Shown here: piece after piece, positions 27,089 through 37,048 of the stretch
How the letters are laid out: each line of letters opens with the position of its first letter
Numbering within the stretch: the first letter of the stretch is position 1
Source: an uncultured Bacteroides sp.
GTDB lineage: Bacteria > Bacillota > Clostridia > Lachnospirales > Lachnospiraceae
NCBI GenBank assembly: GCA_945913015.1
Contig: CAMECH010000007.1
Location: 1 to 64,000 of the forward strand
Direction: 5' to 3'
DNA length: 64,000 bases
Made by a program: the position numbers and the translations under genes
The notes under the pieces: model-generated
Seen by the model: only the letters and a program-made list of their open reading frames with translations
Database searches by the model: none
Told to the model about the DNA's origin: nothing

Positions 27089-29635
27089 TTAGTCAATCTT
27101 GAACAGTCCTATTACCTGCTCTAATTCCTCTGCATTCTTATCCAGCTTTTCAGCTGCCGCATTCAGTGCCTCAACGGCCTTCATCTGCTTGTCCGCAGCA
27201 ATTGTTACTTCTTCTGCTGTCGCAGCAGTTTCTTCTGATACTGCTGAAATATTGCTTATTGAAGATATTGATTCTGCCTTTGAGTCCGCAATATCATCAA
27301 TTCCTGCCGTTATATTACTCAGATTATTGATAAGCTCAGCAACCTGATTCTGAATATCATTAAACACAACCACCGCATTCTTAAGAGATTCCTCCTGCAC
27401 AGAAACAACATCCTCTGCTTTCTTTGCTGTACCTACTGTTTCTCTTGTCTTTGAAGTTATGTCTTCAACGATTTCCCTAATCTGATTAACCGATTCAACA
27501 GACTGGTCTGCAAGCTTTCTGATTTCATCCGCAACTACTGCAAAACCTCTTCCTGCCTCTCCCGCTCTGGCAGCTTCGATTGAAGCATTAAGTGAGAGAA
27601 GATTTGTCTGGTCTGCAATCTCATTAATTGTATTAATGATTTTCTCAATTGCTTTTGTTGAATTTTCAAGTGTCTGTATACCTTCAATTACCTCACTTGT
27701 TATATCAACTGTATCATGAACATTATTATTGAGAACATCGATAGTGTCAAGTCCGGACTTTACAATCTCTCTTGTAGATTCTGCAATCTCCGCAATCTTC
27801 TCAGAGTTATCCGACACCAGATTAATCTTGTCAGAGAGTAAATCCATCTGCCTCATACAGCTTTCAGAATCATCAGCCTGCTGTACTATTCCTGTTTCTA
27901 TTCCGTTAATGGCTTCGGTAATCTCTTTTGTTGCATCAAGCAACGTATGTACACTTCCGGTAACAATCTCTGCGGACTCATCAACCTTCCCTGATACAAC
28001 TTTTGTATCATTAATCAGGCGTTTCATCTTTACAATCATATCATTGATTCCGTCAGCCAGATTTTTAAACTCGTCTTTGCGCTTTACATTAATTGATACC
28101 GTAAAGTCACCTTCTGCCGCCCTGCTTATATTTGCAATGATTTTCCTTATCACGTCGCTTATACTGGTTGCCATCAGGCATCCGATTAAAATAGCACCTA
28201 CAAGTGATATTATAATCATTGTTATTGTAATTATTTTGATTGTATTTGCCTGTGCAACAATTACACTCTTTGGAACAAGTGCACAAACCATAAATCCGTC
28301 AGACTCAGTTTTGGAATAAATGAAAAGCTGCTCCCTGCCATCATATTTAACATATGAATATCCGGAAGTTTCTTCTGATTCAAGTGCTTTATTATAGAAG
28401 TCCTTATCTGAAAAATATATTCTGCCTTCCTCAACTTCGCCTGCCTTTGAAACAACATTTTCTCCCAAATCAGGCGCTACCAGTGCCACAATACTCTTAT
28501 TGCCAAGGTCAATGCTGGTAAGCGCATTCAATATGTATTCCTCATCAATATCAAAGAACATATAACCGACACCGCGCTTCGATGTTCCCAAAAGCTGTCT
28601 TGCATATGAAACGCCATAACCGCCTGAGCTGTGTTCGTCTATATACTTATGACTTGAAAACCATGCCGAGCGTTGTGTATCTATCACTTTAGCTTCATCG
28701 GTAGCTTTTATTGCGGTGTACTCAGAGCCTGACAGTGAGCAGGTTGTAGAATACAAATCTTTTCCGTTTTTTCCGAAAAGATATACACTCTTAATCTGCT
28801 TATTGGTTGTTGTAAGAGAAGTCACCTGCGTTCTGATACTTGAGAATGCATTAGCTTCCTCTGTATTGCTGTTCTCATAACTTCCGGAATAGTACTCCTG
28901 CACAACAAGCGTGTTGGCAAGGTCATTAGCCACTGCTTTTATGTTGGAAAACATAAGTTCATAATACTCAGCAGTTTTTTGGATTGTTGACTGTGCCGAT
29001 GTCTCAAAGCTTCCGGTAACAGCCTTTGAAGCCGTGGTGTATGACAATACACCAAGTATAATAATAAGCACAACCGGAAGTATAAATCCGGCAATCAGTT
29101 TATACCTTATTGAATACAACTCTGACGGAATTTTGAAATTAAAAGATGGAATGTTGATTTTTTTCTTCTTTCCGCCATGATTTTCTTCCACACGCTCTAT
29201 GTCACAAAGTTCATCAGATATCCTGCCATCCGTCTCATCACATACCTGATTGTCTGCTTCGTCACATATTTCACCGGTCTTGTCAACCGTTTCCTGTGGT
29301 TGTAAATCACCTTCTGCCTGCTCAACAGAAGCTTCCGATGTTTCTGATGTTTCTGATGTTTCAGTTGTTTCTGATAACTCAGATAATTCTTCCGATTCAG
29401 ATATTCCTGCCTGTGCAATTTCAGGCTGTTCTTCTGCTTGTATGTCTTCCCACTGTTCAGTTTCCGACTGCTCTTCTGTCTGCATGTCTTCCGGCTGCCC
29501 GGTTTCAGGTTGCTCTTCTGCCTGTACCACTTCCGGCTGCTCAGTTTCTGACTGGACTTCTTCTGCCTGTACTCGGTCTGATATATTTATATCATCAGAT
29601 TCTTTGCTTTCAAGAAGTTCTTCGTCTTTTGCCAT
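27089..29635 (-). CDS. Methyl-accepting chemotaxis protein with long acidic repeat-rich N-terminal cytoplasmic extension
   Basis: HAMP and MCP signalling hairpin ([41 protein letters not shown]); two TM helices; N-terminal Q/E-rich region. Confidence 0.94.
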   Translation of the reverse strand: MAKDEELLESKESDDINISDRVQAEEVQSETEQPEVVQAEEQPETGQPEDMQTEEQSETEQWEDIQAEEQPEIAQAGISESEELSELSETTETSETSETSEASVEQAEGDLQPQETVDKTGEICDEADNQVCDETDGRISDELCDIERVEENHGGKKKKINIPSFNFKIPSELYSIRYKLIAGFILPVVLIIILGVLSYTTASKAVTGSFETSAQSTIQKTAEYYELMFSNIKAVANDLANTLVVQEYYSGSYENSNTEEANAFSSIRTQVTSLTTTNKQIKSVYLFGKNGKDLYSTTCSLSGSEYTAIKATDEAKVIDTQRSAWFSSHKYIDEHSSGGYGVSYARQLLGTSKRGVGYMFFDIDEEYILNALTSIDLGNKSIVALVAPDLGENVVSKAGEVEEGRIYFSDKDFYNKALESEETSGYSYVKYDGREQLFIYSKTESDGFMVCALVPKSVIVAQANTIKIITITMIIISLVGAILIGCLMATSISDVIRKIIANISRAAEGDFTVSINVKRKDEFKNLADGINDMIVKMKRLINDTKVVSGKVDESAEIVTGSVHTLLDATKEITEAINGIETGIVQQADDSESCMRQMDLLSDKINLVSDNSEKIAEIAESTREIVKSGLDTIDVLNNNVHDTVDITSEVIEGIQTLENSTKAIEKIINTINEIADQTNLLSLNASIEAARAGEAGRGFAVVADEIRKLADQSVESVNQIREIVEDITSKTRETVGTAKKAEDVVSVQEESLKNAVVVFNDIQNQVAELINNLSNITAGIDDIADSKAESISSISNISAVSEETAATAEEVTIAADKQMKAVEALNAAAEKLDKNAEELEQVIGLFKID
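29431..29577. repeat. 42-bp imperfect tandem repeat encoding 14-aa Q/E-rich units within the MCP
   Basis: Units begin near 29431, 29473, 29515 and 29560. Protein units: [14 protein letters not shown] / [14 protein letters not shown] / [14 protein letters not shown] / QPEIAQ. Confidence 0.8.
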
Positions 29636-29751
29636 GTAAACACCTCCTTTGTGAATTGTGTTTTTCATACCAGCTTCATCTGATTTAATTTTACAATATT
29701 TTACATTTCAGTGCAATTAATTCATTGTCATATAATAGTTAAAATACTGAT

Positions 29752-31536
29752 TTATTCCTGAACAGTCTTAAGTGACAATTCCTCAAGCTGCTTGTCATCA
29801 ACAGTTCCCGGAGCCTCTGTCATAAGACATGACGCATCCTTTACCTTAGGGAACGCAATAACATCTCTGATGCTGTCACATTTTGCCATAAGCATTACAA
29901 GGCGGTCAAGGCCATATGCAAGGCCTGCATGAGGCGGAACACCATATTTAAATGCATCAAGCAGGAATCCAAACTTCTCATGAGCCTCTTCCTTTGTAAA
30001 GCCAAGAGCCTCAAACATTTTCTCCTGAACATCACTTTGATGTATTCTTACACTTCCTCCTCCGATTTCAGTGCCGTTAAGTACGATATCATACGCCTTG
30101 GCACGTACTGCTCCGAGGTCAGTATCAAGCTTGTCTAAATCCTCTTCCATAGGCATTGTGAACGGATGATGCATCGCAACATAGCGGTTTTCCTCGTCAG
30201 ACCATTCAAACTGCGGAAATTCCGTTACCCACAGGAATTTATATTCATTCTTATCAAGAAGCCCCATCTGCTCGGCCAGCTCTATTCTTAATGCGCCAAG
30301 CACATTCCATACAATCTTGTTGCGGTCAGCCGCAAACAGAAGCAAATCGCCTGCCTCGCCTTCCATAGCCTCTATAAGTGCCTTCATCTCATCTTCTGTC
30401 ATAAACTTTGAAAATGAAGATTTGTAAGTGCCGTCTTCGTTAATCGCAATATAAGCAAGACCTTTTGCACCATATCCCTTGGCAAAATCAACAAGTGCAT
30501 CTATTTTCTTGCGAGGCATTGCCCCCTGTCCCTTGGCATTGATACCACGGACTGAGCCTCCGTTTTCAAGTGCACCTGTAAATACGCCAAATCCACATCC
30601 GACCACAATGTCCGATACGTTATGAAGTTCCATTCCAAAACGCAAATCCGGCTTATCTGAACCAAACCTGTCCATCGCTTCCTGCCATGTCATTCTCTGA
30701 ATCGGAAGCTGCACATCAACATTAAGAATCTCTTTGAATAAATATGCCAGAAGTCTCTCATTTACATCAATTACATCATCAATATCCACAAACGAAAGCT
30801 CCATATCAATCTGTGTAAATTCAGGCTGTCTGTCAGCACGAAGGTCCTCATCGCGGAAGCATCTTGCTATCTGCATATAGCGGTCATATCCTGAGCACAT
30901 CAGAAGCTGCTTGTAAAGCTGAGGTGACTGCGGAAGTGCATAAAAATGTCCCGGATGCACACGGCTCGGCACAAGATAATCACGTGCCCCTTCCGGAGTA
31001 CTCTTGCAGAGCATAGGAGTCTCTATTTCAAGGAATCCTTCATTGGCAAGAAATGCTCTTGTAAGCGTTGCCACACGGCTTCTCATCATGATATTTGCCT
31101 GAATGTCAGGTCTTCTCAGATCAAGATATCTGTATTTAAGCCTTAAATCCTCTTTTGTGTTCGAATCTGCCTCAATAGGAAATGGCGGTGTCTCTGCCTC
31201 CGATAAAATTCTAAGCTGTGTTGCAACAACCTCTATATCACCTGTCTTCAGATTTTCATTAACAGCACCCGAACGCTTCTCAACTTTTCCGGTTACTGCA
31301 ATTACAAATTCATTACGGATTGTTGATGCCTTTTCAAAGCCTTCTTTTCCGATACTGTTTTCATCAAACAAAATCTGAAGAATACCGCTTCTGTCTCTCA
31401 AATCCACAAAAATAAGACTGCCCAGATTACGTCTTTTCTGAACCCATCCCATAACTGTTACTTCTCTGCCTGCATCTGCACTGCCAAGCTCTGTACAGCG
31501 GTTTGACCTTTTAAGTCCCTGCATTGATTCTGCCAT
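29752..31536 (-). CDS. aspS: Aspartyl-tRNA synthetase
   Basis: VMGWVQKRRNLGSLIFVDLRDRSGILQ; ALPQSPQLYKQLLM; CFRDEDLRADRQPEFTQ; GLAYGLDRLVML. Confidence 0.97.
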   Translation of the reverse strand: MAESMQGLKRSNRCTELGSADAGREVTVMGWVQKRRNLGSLIFVDLRDRSGILQILFDENSIGKEGFEKASTIRNEFVIAVTGKVEKRSGAVNENLKTGDIEVVATQLRILSEAETPPFPIEADSNTKEDLRLKYRYLDLRRPDIQANIMMRSRVATLTRAFLANEGFLEIETPMLCKSTPEGARDYLVPSRVHPGHFYALPQSPQLYKQLLMCSGYDRYMQIARCFRDEDLRADRQPEFTQIDMELSFVDIDDVIDVNERLLAYLFKEILNVDVQLPIQRMTWQEAMDRFGSDKPDLRFGMELHNVSDIVVGCGFGVFTGALENGGSVRGINAKGQGAMPRKKIDALVDFAKGYGAKGLAYIAINEDGTYKSSFSKFMTEDEMKALIEAMEGEAGDLLLFAADRNKIVWNVLGALRIELAEQMGLLDKNEYKFLWVTEFPQFEWSDEENRYVAMHHPFTMPMEEDLDKLDTDLGAVRAKAYDIVLNGTEIGGGSVRIHQSDVQEKMFEALGFTKEEAHEKFGFLLDAFKYGVPPHAGLAYGLDRLVMLMAKCDSIRDVIAFPKVKDASCLMTEAPGTVDDKQLEELSLKTVQE

Positions 31537-31585
31537 TTTTATAATCCACCTTTCTGCCATTCCTTATGGCACAATTAATCATCAT

Positions 31586-33019
31586 TTATTTTATTAAATC
31601 CATAAGCTGCTCAAAAACCGGTCCGTTCTTCCGTCCAAGCATTTCATCGATTCTTTCTGTATAGTCCTTTACGCTCTTTACATTTTCAATTCTCTCAATT
31701 CTTACTGAGCCGTCATCCTTTGGAATAACAATTTTGGTTGAAGCTCCTGCGCCGAGTGCAACGATTGATTGCTTCTCTTCCATGATAAGTATATTGTAAA
31801 TGCATTCCATACCCGGAATTGCGTAACCTACATTTTCAAAGTTACCTGCCATATTTTTCTGACGGTACATATAATACGGCTCCATTCCCAAATCTTTGGC
31901 ACATGCCGCTGCGCTGTCAATTATCTCATCTGTGTTATTCAGCGCATATGCACGGTATTTATCGCGCCATACATTAAGCGCTGCCGCACGTTTTATAGCA
32001 AGTGAATGGACTGTAAGACTCTCAGGTCTCAGCTTTTTAACTTCATCAAGCGTATGCCTGATTTTTTCTTCATCCTCTCCCGGAAGTCCCATTATCAAAT
32101 CCACATTTATATTGTCAAATCCACACTGACGGGCCATTGCAAATGCTTCAATAACCTGTTCTACGGTATGCCTGCGTCCGATTATATCAAGCGTTTCCTG
32201 ATTCATCGTCTGCGGATTAATGGATATTCTCTGCACTCCATGCTTTTTAAGCACTTTAAGCTTCCCTGACGTAATACTGTCAGGTCTTCCTGCCTCAACC
32301 GTAAACTCGCATGAAGCCGACACATTAAAGCTTTTCTTTACCTTGTCAAGCAGCCTGTCCAACTGGTCTTCACTAAGCGTTGTAGGCGTTCCGCCGCCAA
32401 AATATACTGTATCAGGTCTCTTTCCTTCAAGTTTTCCGCTGACATAATCAATTTCTTTAAAAAGAGCCTGCAAATAATCCTCAACTCTGTCTTTCCACAC
32501 TTCAAGAGGATATGATGTGAATGAACAGTAAAGACAGGTCGTAGGACAAAACGGAATTCCTATATACAGGCTGTATCCCTTTCGGTAATCAATTCTTTCA
32601 AGTATGTCAAGCTCCTTGTGTGCCACCTGAAGTGCAAGCTTAGCTTTGTTCTCCGAGACAAAATGAACATCTCTGAATGTTTCAATCACCTTACTGTCAT
32701 CATATCCTTCTTCAAGCATACCGACTGCAATTTTACTTGGTCTTACTCCTGTAAGTTTTCCCCACGGGAGCGTACGCCCGGTAAGCTTTGAAAGCTGCCT
32801 GTAAAGCTCTGTTTTAAATTCTTCATGCAAAAAACGCTTTTCCCTGCCGTCATTTTGCGGCGTCCATGCTTTAATAATAATCGACTCATCTTTGCCGGAA
32901 ATCTCATCACTTTCAGCGATTTCCTGCTCTGTTGTCACTTCCGTTCTCGGAAAAAATGACTTTATAAGAGCCACTGCATCATCATAAAATTCAAGGTCGT
33001 CTATTTTAAGATGTATCAT
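31586..33019 (-). CDS. hemZ: Radical SAM coproporphyrinogen dehydrogenase-like protein HemZ
   Basis: LYIGIPFCPTTCLYCSFTSYPL (CxxxCxxC); VYFGGGTPTTLS; start MIHLKIDD after the MBL stop. Confidence 0.9.
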   Translation of the reverse strand: MIHLKIDDLEFYDDAVALIKSFFPRTEVTTEQEIAESDEISGKDESIIIKAWTPQNDGREKRFLHEEFKTELYRQLSKLTGRTLPWGKLTGVRPSKIAVGMLEEGYDDSKVIETFRDVHFVSENKAKLALQVAHKELDILERIDYRKGYSLYIGIPFCPTTCLYCSFTSYPLEVWKDRVEDYLQALFKEIDYVSGKLEGKRPDTVYFGGGTPTTLSEDQLDRLLDKVKKSFNVSASCEFTVEAGRPDSITSGKLKVLKKHGVQRISINPQTMNQETLDIIGRRHTVEQVIEAFAMARQCGFDNINVDLIMGLPGEDEEKIRHTLDEVKKLRPESLTVHSLAIKRAAALNVWRDKYRAYALNNTDEIIDSAAACAKDLGMEPYYMYRQKNMAGNFENVGYAIPGMECIYNILIMEEKQSIVALGAGASTKIVIPKDDGSVRIERIENVKSVKDYTERIDEMLGRKNGPVFEQLMDLIK

Positions 33020-33020
33020 A

Positions 33021-33644
33021 TTATCTGTTACTTTTTTCCCATCCAATCTGTGTTTCTTCTCCATGTCCCGGATAGACGTTTGTTTCATCAGGAAGCGTCA
33101 TCAGCCTGTTTGCGATTGACTCCATAAGCTTTCTGCTGCTTCCTGTAGGTAAATCAGTTCTTCCCATACCCTCACAAAAAAGCGTATCCCCGCTTAACAG
33201 TATGCCTTCATCACTAAGATAATAGCACACACTTCCTTCAGTATGTCCCGGTGTTGCAATAACATGAAATGTAAATCCCGCAAGTTCAATGTCATCGCGG
33301 TCATGCACCGGATGCTCTGCTTTAACTGTACACGTACAGCCAAAATCAGCCGACAGATTAAGTGCTGCATCTGCTGCCAGATTCTGTTCGTCCGCTCCCA
33401 TATATACCGGTATTCCGTATTTTGTCCGTATCTTATCAACAGCAAGGATATGGTCAAAATGTCCGTGTGTGAGAAGGACAGCAACGGGTTTTACATTATT
33501 GTCACTTATTACCTGCGAAATTGCCGGTTCATCTGCTCCCGGGTCTACAATAACTGCCTCTTTCGTATCATTATTCACAAGAATATAGCAGTTTGTAGAA
33601 ATAGCACCAACCACTTTAGTTATTAATTTAAGTCTGCTGCTCAT
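33021..33644 (-). CDS. MBL-fold metallohydrolase (glyoxalase II-like)
   Basis: LLTHGHFDHILAVDKI; ATPGHTEGSVCYYL; VYPGHGEETQIG. Start MSSRLKLI; the longer ORF N-terminus is encoded by the intergenic repeat. Confidence 0.92.
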   Translation of the reverse strand: MSSRLKLITKVVGAISTNCYILVNNDTKEAVIVDPGADEPAISQVISDNNVKPVAVLLTHGHFDHILAVDKIRTKYGIPVYMGADEQNLAADAALNLSADFGCTCTVKAEHPVHDRDDIELAGFTFHVIATPGHTEGSVCYYLSDEGILLSGDTLFCEGMGRTDLPTGSSRKLMESIANRLMTLPDETNVYPGHGEETQIGWEKSNR

Positions 33645-33659
33645 ACTAATCTCCATTCC

Positions 33660-33788
33660 GCAGACGCTTATGCGTCGGAGGAATCGCGAGCCAAATATCA
33701 GATTTGGCTCTGCGATAATGGCTTGTTTGTGGCGCCTGCGACACAAACAGCCGTGTGAAACATATGCCATCGGGCATATGTTTCACAC
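33660..33788 (-). repeat. 129-bp structured intergenic repeat, copy A
   Basis: About 88% identical by manual comparison to 45779-45907. Flanked by the perfect 13-bp direct repeat TAATCTCCATTCC (33647-33659 and 33789-33801). Confidence 0.9.
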
Positions 33789-33801
33789 TAATCTCCATTC
33801 C

Positions 33802-33832
33802 AAGAATGCTTACGCCGAAAGATTTTTCACAC
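33802..33832 (-). repeat. Short derivative of the same repeat, adjacent to copy A
   Basis: Minus strand GTGTGAAAAATCTTTCGGCGTAAGCATTCTT then GGAATGGAGATTA; retains the GTGTGAAAAA end, overlaps the relA stop. Confidence 0.55.
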
Positions 33833-36162
33833 TAGCCCGTTGTTCTTTCAATATCATCTACACCCGGTATATTGCGAAGTTTATCAACGATTCTTTGAAG
33901 CTCTTCCCTGCCGTGGATGTCGAATCCAATACTCAATGTTGCCTTATCATGCTTATTAACACGGCAGTTCATATTCTTGACATCAATATTAGCTTCTGTA
34001 AGCACCCTTGATACATCCACAAGAAGACCTGTACGGTTCATTGCATAAATATTGATTTCGGCACTGTAAGTATCCTTTGTTGCCGCCTCATTCTGCCACT
34101 CTGCATCTATAAGACGCGCTCTTTCATTAGCCGGAAGATTCAACACGTTAATACAGTCTGTTCTGTGTATTGAAATACCTCTTCCTCTCGTTACAAAACC
34201 TACAATCTCATCTCCCGGAACAGGACTGCAGCATCTTGAAAAACGCACTGCCACATCATGTACGCCTTTGACGATAATTGCATTTTTAGAGCCGCCTCTG
34301 CCGGAAGATTTCTCCTTTGCAGACTCCGGTATTGCCTGCAGAATATCAGTATCCGTAAGCTCTGACTTACGCTTTTTCTCATATTCTTCTACAAGCTTAT
34401 TTACGACCTGACCTTCCTTAAGGGCACCATGTCCTACGGATGCCATCATGGAATCCCAGTCCTTAAATCCGTACTTTGTAAGACATTTTTCCACAAACTC
34501 AGGCTTTGTATAATCTGAAAGCACAAGCCCTTTTGATTTTACATATTTGTCAATGAGCTCTTTTCCGCGTAAAATATTATCCTCTTTGAGTTCCTGCTTG
34601 AACCACTGGTTAATCTTATTACGCGCCTGTGTACTCTTTACTATCTTAAGCCAGTCACGGCTTGGTCCCTTTGAATTCTGGGAGGTGATAATTTCAATTC
34701 TGTCACCGTTCTTAATCTGATAATCAATCGTCACAAGCTTTCCGTTAACTCTTGCACCAACCATTTTGTTGCCGACAGCTGTATGGATGCTGTACGCAAA
34801 ATCTATCGGTGTCGAGCCTGTCGGCAGGTTCTTTACATCACCTGTAGGCGTAAAGCAGTAAACACTGTCTGAAAACAAATTCAAATCATTCTTAATTGAT
34901 GACAGGAATTCCTTGTTATCAGACATATCGCGCTGCCACTCAAGTATCTGTCGAAGCCAGCTAAGCTTAGCCTCTTCATTCTGATTACCCGTTTCACCTG
35001 CTTTGCCCTCTTTGTACTTCCAATGCGCAGCAATACCATATTCTGCCGTACGATGCATTTCGTAAGTACGAATCTGTATTTCAAACGGCTGGCCGTTAGA
35101 AGCGATAAGCGTTGTGTGCAGAGACTGATACATATTCTGCTTCGGCATTGCAATATAATCCTTAAAACGCCCTGGAATAGGCTTATACATCTCATGTATG
35201 ACGCCAAGCGCCGCATAGCAGTCTTTGACAGTCTCAACTTTAATTCTGACCGCAAACAGGTCGTATATCTGGTCAAGTGTCTTATTCTGATTTACCATTT
35301 TGCGGTAAATGCTGAAGAAATGCTTGACTCTTCCGTCAATCTCCGCCTCAATTCCGGCATTTTCAATGTGCATCTTCACTTCTTTGATTATGCTCTTAAT
35401 AAATGCCTCGCGGTTTTCTTTATTCATATTTATCTGATTGACAAGGTCCTTATACACGTCCGGCATAAGATACTGCATTGATAAATCATCAAGCTCAACC
35501 TTGATTTTGGAAATACCGAGGCGGTGTGCAATCGGTGCATAGATTTCCATTGTCTCACGTGACTTTTCTATCTGCTTTGCCGGTGTCTGGTACTGCATTG
35601 TCCTCATATTATGAAGGCGGTCTGCCAGCTTAATCATTATTACTCTGATATCCTTTGCCATCGCAAGGAACATTTTTCTTAAATTTTCAGCCTGTATCTC
35701 AATCTTGTCATGCTCGTAATTTAACTGGGTCAGTTTTGTTACGCCATCAACAAGAAGCGCTACCTCCGCACCGAATTCTTCCGTTATCTGCTCCGTTGTC
35801 ATAACGGTATCTTCCACAACATCATGCAGAAGTCCGGCAATAATCGTTTCCTTGTCAAGTTCAAGTTCCGCAAGAATTATGGCAACACAAACAGGGTGAA
35901 TTATATATGGTTCACCCGATTTACGAAACTGCCCTTCATGTGCTTTATATGCAATTTTGTAGGCTTTCTCAATCTGAGACATGTCGGCTGACGGATGATA
36001 TTTTTTTATTGTCTCCACCAGCTGGCTGTATAACACCTCCGGACTTGTAAAGTCTGCCGGCGCATCAAGCGATATCTCTTCCGCATGATGTTTTCTGCTG
36101 CCTGCGACATCCATTACTGCATCATCAGCCCCATCAACCTTAATAACATTGTTTTCTGTCAT
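33832..36162 (-). CDS. relA: Bifunctional (p)ppGpp synthetase/hydrolase
   Basis: HD domain LLHDVVEDT; synthetase RFKDYIAMPKQNMYQSLHTT; TGS and ACT domains. Confidence 0.96.
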   Translation of the reverse strand: MTENNVIKVDGADDAVMDVAGSRKHHAEEISLDAPADFTSPEVLYSQLVETIKKYHPSADMSQIEKAYKIAYKAHEGQFRKSGEPYIIHPVCVAIILAELELDKETIIAGLLHDVVEDTVMTTEQITEEFGAEVALLVDGVTKLTQLNYEHDKIEIQAENLRKMFLAMAKDIRVIMIKLADRLHNMRTMQYQTPAKQIEKSRETMEIYAPIAHRLGISKIKVELDDLSMQYLMPDVYKDLVNQINMNKENREAFIKSIIKEVKMHIENAGIEAEIDGRVKHFFSIYRKMVNQNKTLDQIYDLFAVRIKVETVKDCYAALGVIHEMYKPIPGRFKDYIAMPKQNMYQSLHTTLIASNGQPFEIQIRTYEMHRTAEYGIAAHWKYKEGKAGETGNQNEEAKLSWLRQILEWQRDMSDNKEFLSSIKNDLNLFSDSVYCFTPTGDVKNLPTGSTPIDFAYSIHTAVGNKMVGARVNGKLVTIDYQIKNGDRIEIITSQNSKGPSRDWLKIVKSTQARNKINQWFKQELKEDNILRGKELIDKYVKSKGLVLSDYTKPEFVEKCLTKYGFKDWDSMMASVGHGALKEGQVVNKLVEEYEKKRKSELTDTDILQAIPESAKEKSSGRGGSKNAIIVKGVHDVAVRFSRCCSPVPGDEIVGFVTRGRGISIHRTDCINVLNLPANERARLIDAEWQNEAATKDTYSAEINIYAMNRTGLLVDVSRVLTEANIDVKNMNCRVNKHDKATLSIGFDIHGREELQRIVDKLRNIPGVDDIERTTG

Positions 36163-36272
36163 GTAAATCACCATCTTGCTTTCTTATGATTTTTGCACGC
36201 CATTAAAGCTCACACGTACAAGATGCTTAATGTATCTATTATACTTATAAAAAAAGCAAATTGCAATACCAA

Positions 36273-37016
36273 TCAAATAGTGTTGTCAAGCAGTTCGAGC
36301 GATTTCATTCTCTTGTCAATTATCCTTGAACGTATACGCCCGACAATATACGACAATTCCTTCAGGACACTGTCACTCACAGTAAATGTGTACATCTTTT
36401 CAAGTCTTGCCGAAACTATGTACTGAAGTGTATATGCGCATGACTCCGAAATTGCCACGCAGTCATTGACCAGGTGTGCACAGTCAGCACAGACCATTCC
36501 GAACATCTGCATTGAAAAATAGTTAATCTTATTACTGTTTCCGCATTTAACACATTCAAAAAGCCCCGGGCACTCTCCGTTAATACTCATCAGTTTAAGC
36601 TCATATATGTATCTTATAAGCTCATTGGGAATTGCCTCCTTTCCAAGTGCTTTAAGCGTCACATACAAAAGGTTAAGCATCTGTGAAGCTTCGAGATTCT
36701 CTCTTCCGTAATAATCCGCCAGTTCAGCAAAGTAGCATGCATAACATACCGAATCATAATCTCCTGTAACTTCCGTAAAATAATGGGATATATCTGCTTT
36801 GCGGACATCATATGAAGTTCTGCCCTCATACATTTCAAATTTACCGAACGCAAACGGCTGGGTGACTCCCATAAGCGGCGAATTCATTCTTCTTGAGCCC
36901 TTGGCAAATGCTGAAATCTTACCCCGCTCCTTTGTAAGCAGTACTATTCTTCTGTCAAATTCACCCACGGGCAGCGAGGATAAAACCATCCCCGTCACCA
37001 TTATGACATTTCCCAT
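36273..37016 (-). CDS. recO: DNA repair protein RecO
   Basis: TGMVLSSLPVGEFDRRIVLLTKERGKISAFAKGSRRMNSPLMG; Cys-rich zinc-binding segment. Confidence 0.92.
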   Translation of the reverse strand: MGNVIMVTGMVLSSLPVGEFDRRIVLLTKERGKISAFAKGSRRMNSPLMGVTQPFAFGKFEMYEGRTSYDVRKADISHYFTEVTGDYDSVCYACYFAELADYYGRENLEASQMLNLLYVTLKALGKEAIPNELIRYIYELKLMSINGECPGLFECVKCGNSNKINYFSMQMFGMVCADCAHLVNDCVAISESCAYTLQYIVSARLEKMYTFTVSDSVLKELSYIVGRIRSRIIDKRMKSLELLDNTI

Positions 37017-37048
37017 TACAAACCTTTCCTGCTGCCGTAATACGCAGC

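Noticed and set aside
29250-29639. Serine/cysteine-rich plus-strand ORF of 129 aa
   Set aside because: Antisense shadow of the Q/E-rich repeat region of the chemoreceptor; no independent start signals.
33660-33788. Intergenic repeat as a CRISPR or tRNA cluster
   Set aside because: Only one unit per locus, several different hairpins, no spacer pattern and no cloverleaf.
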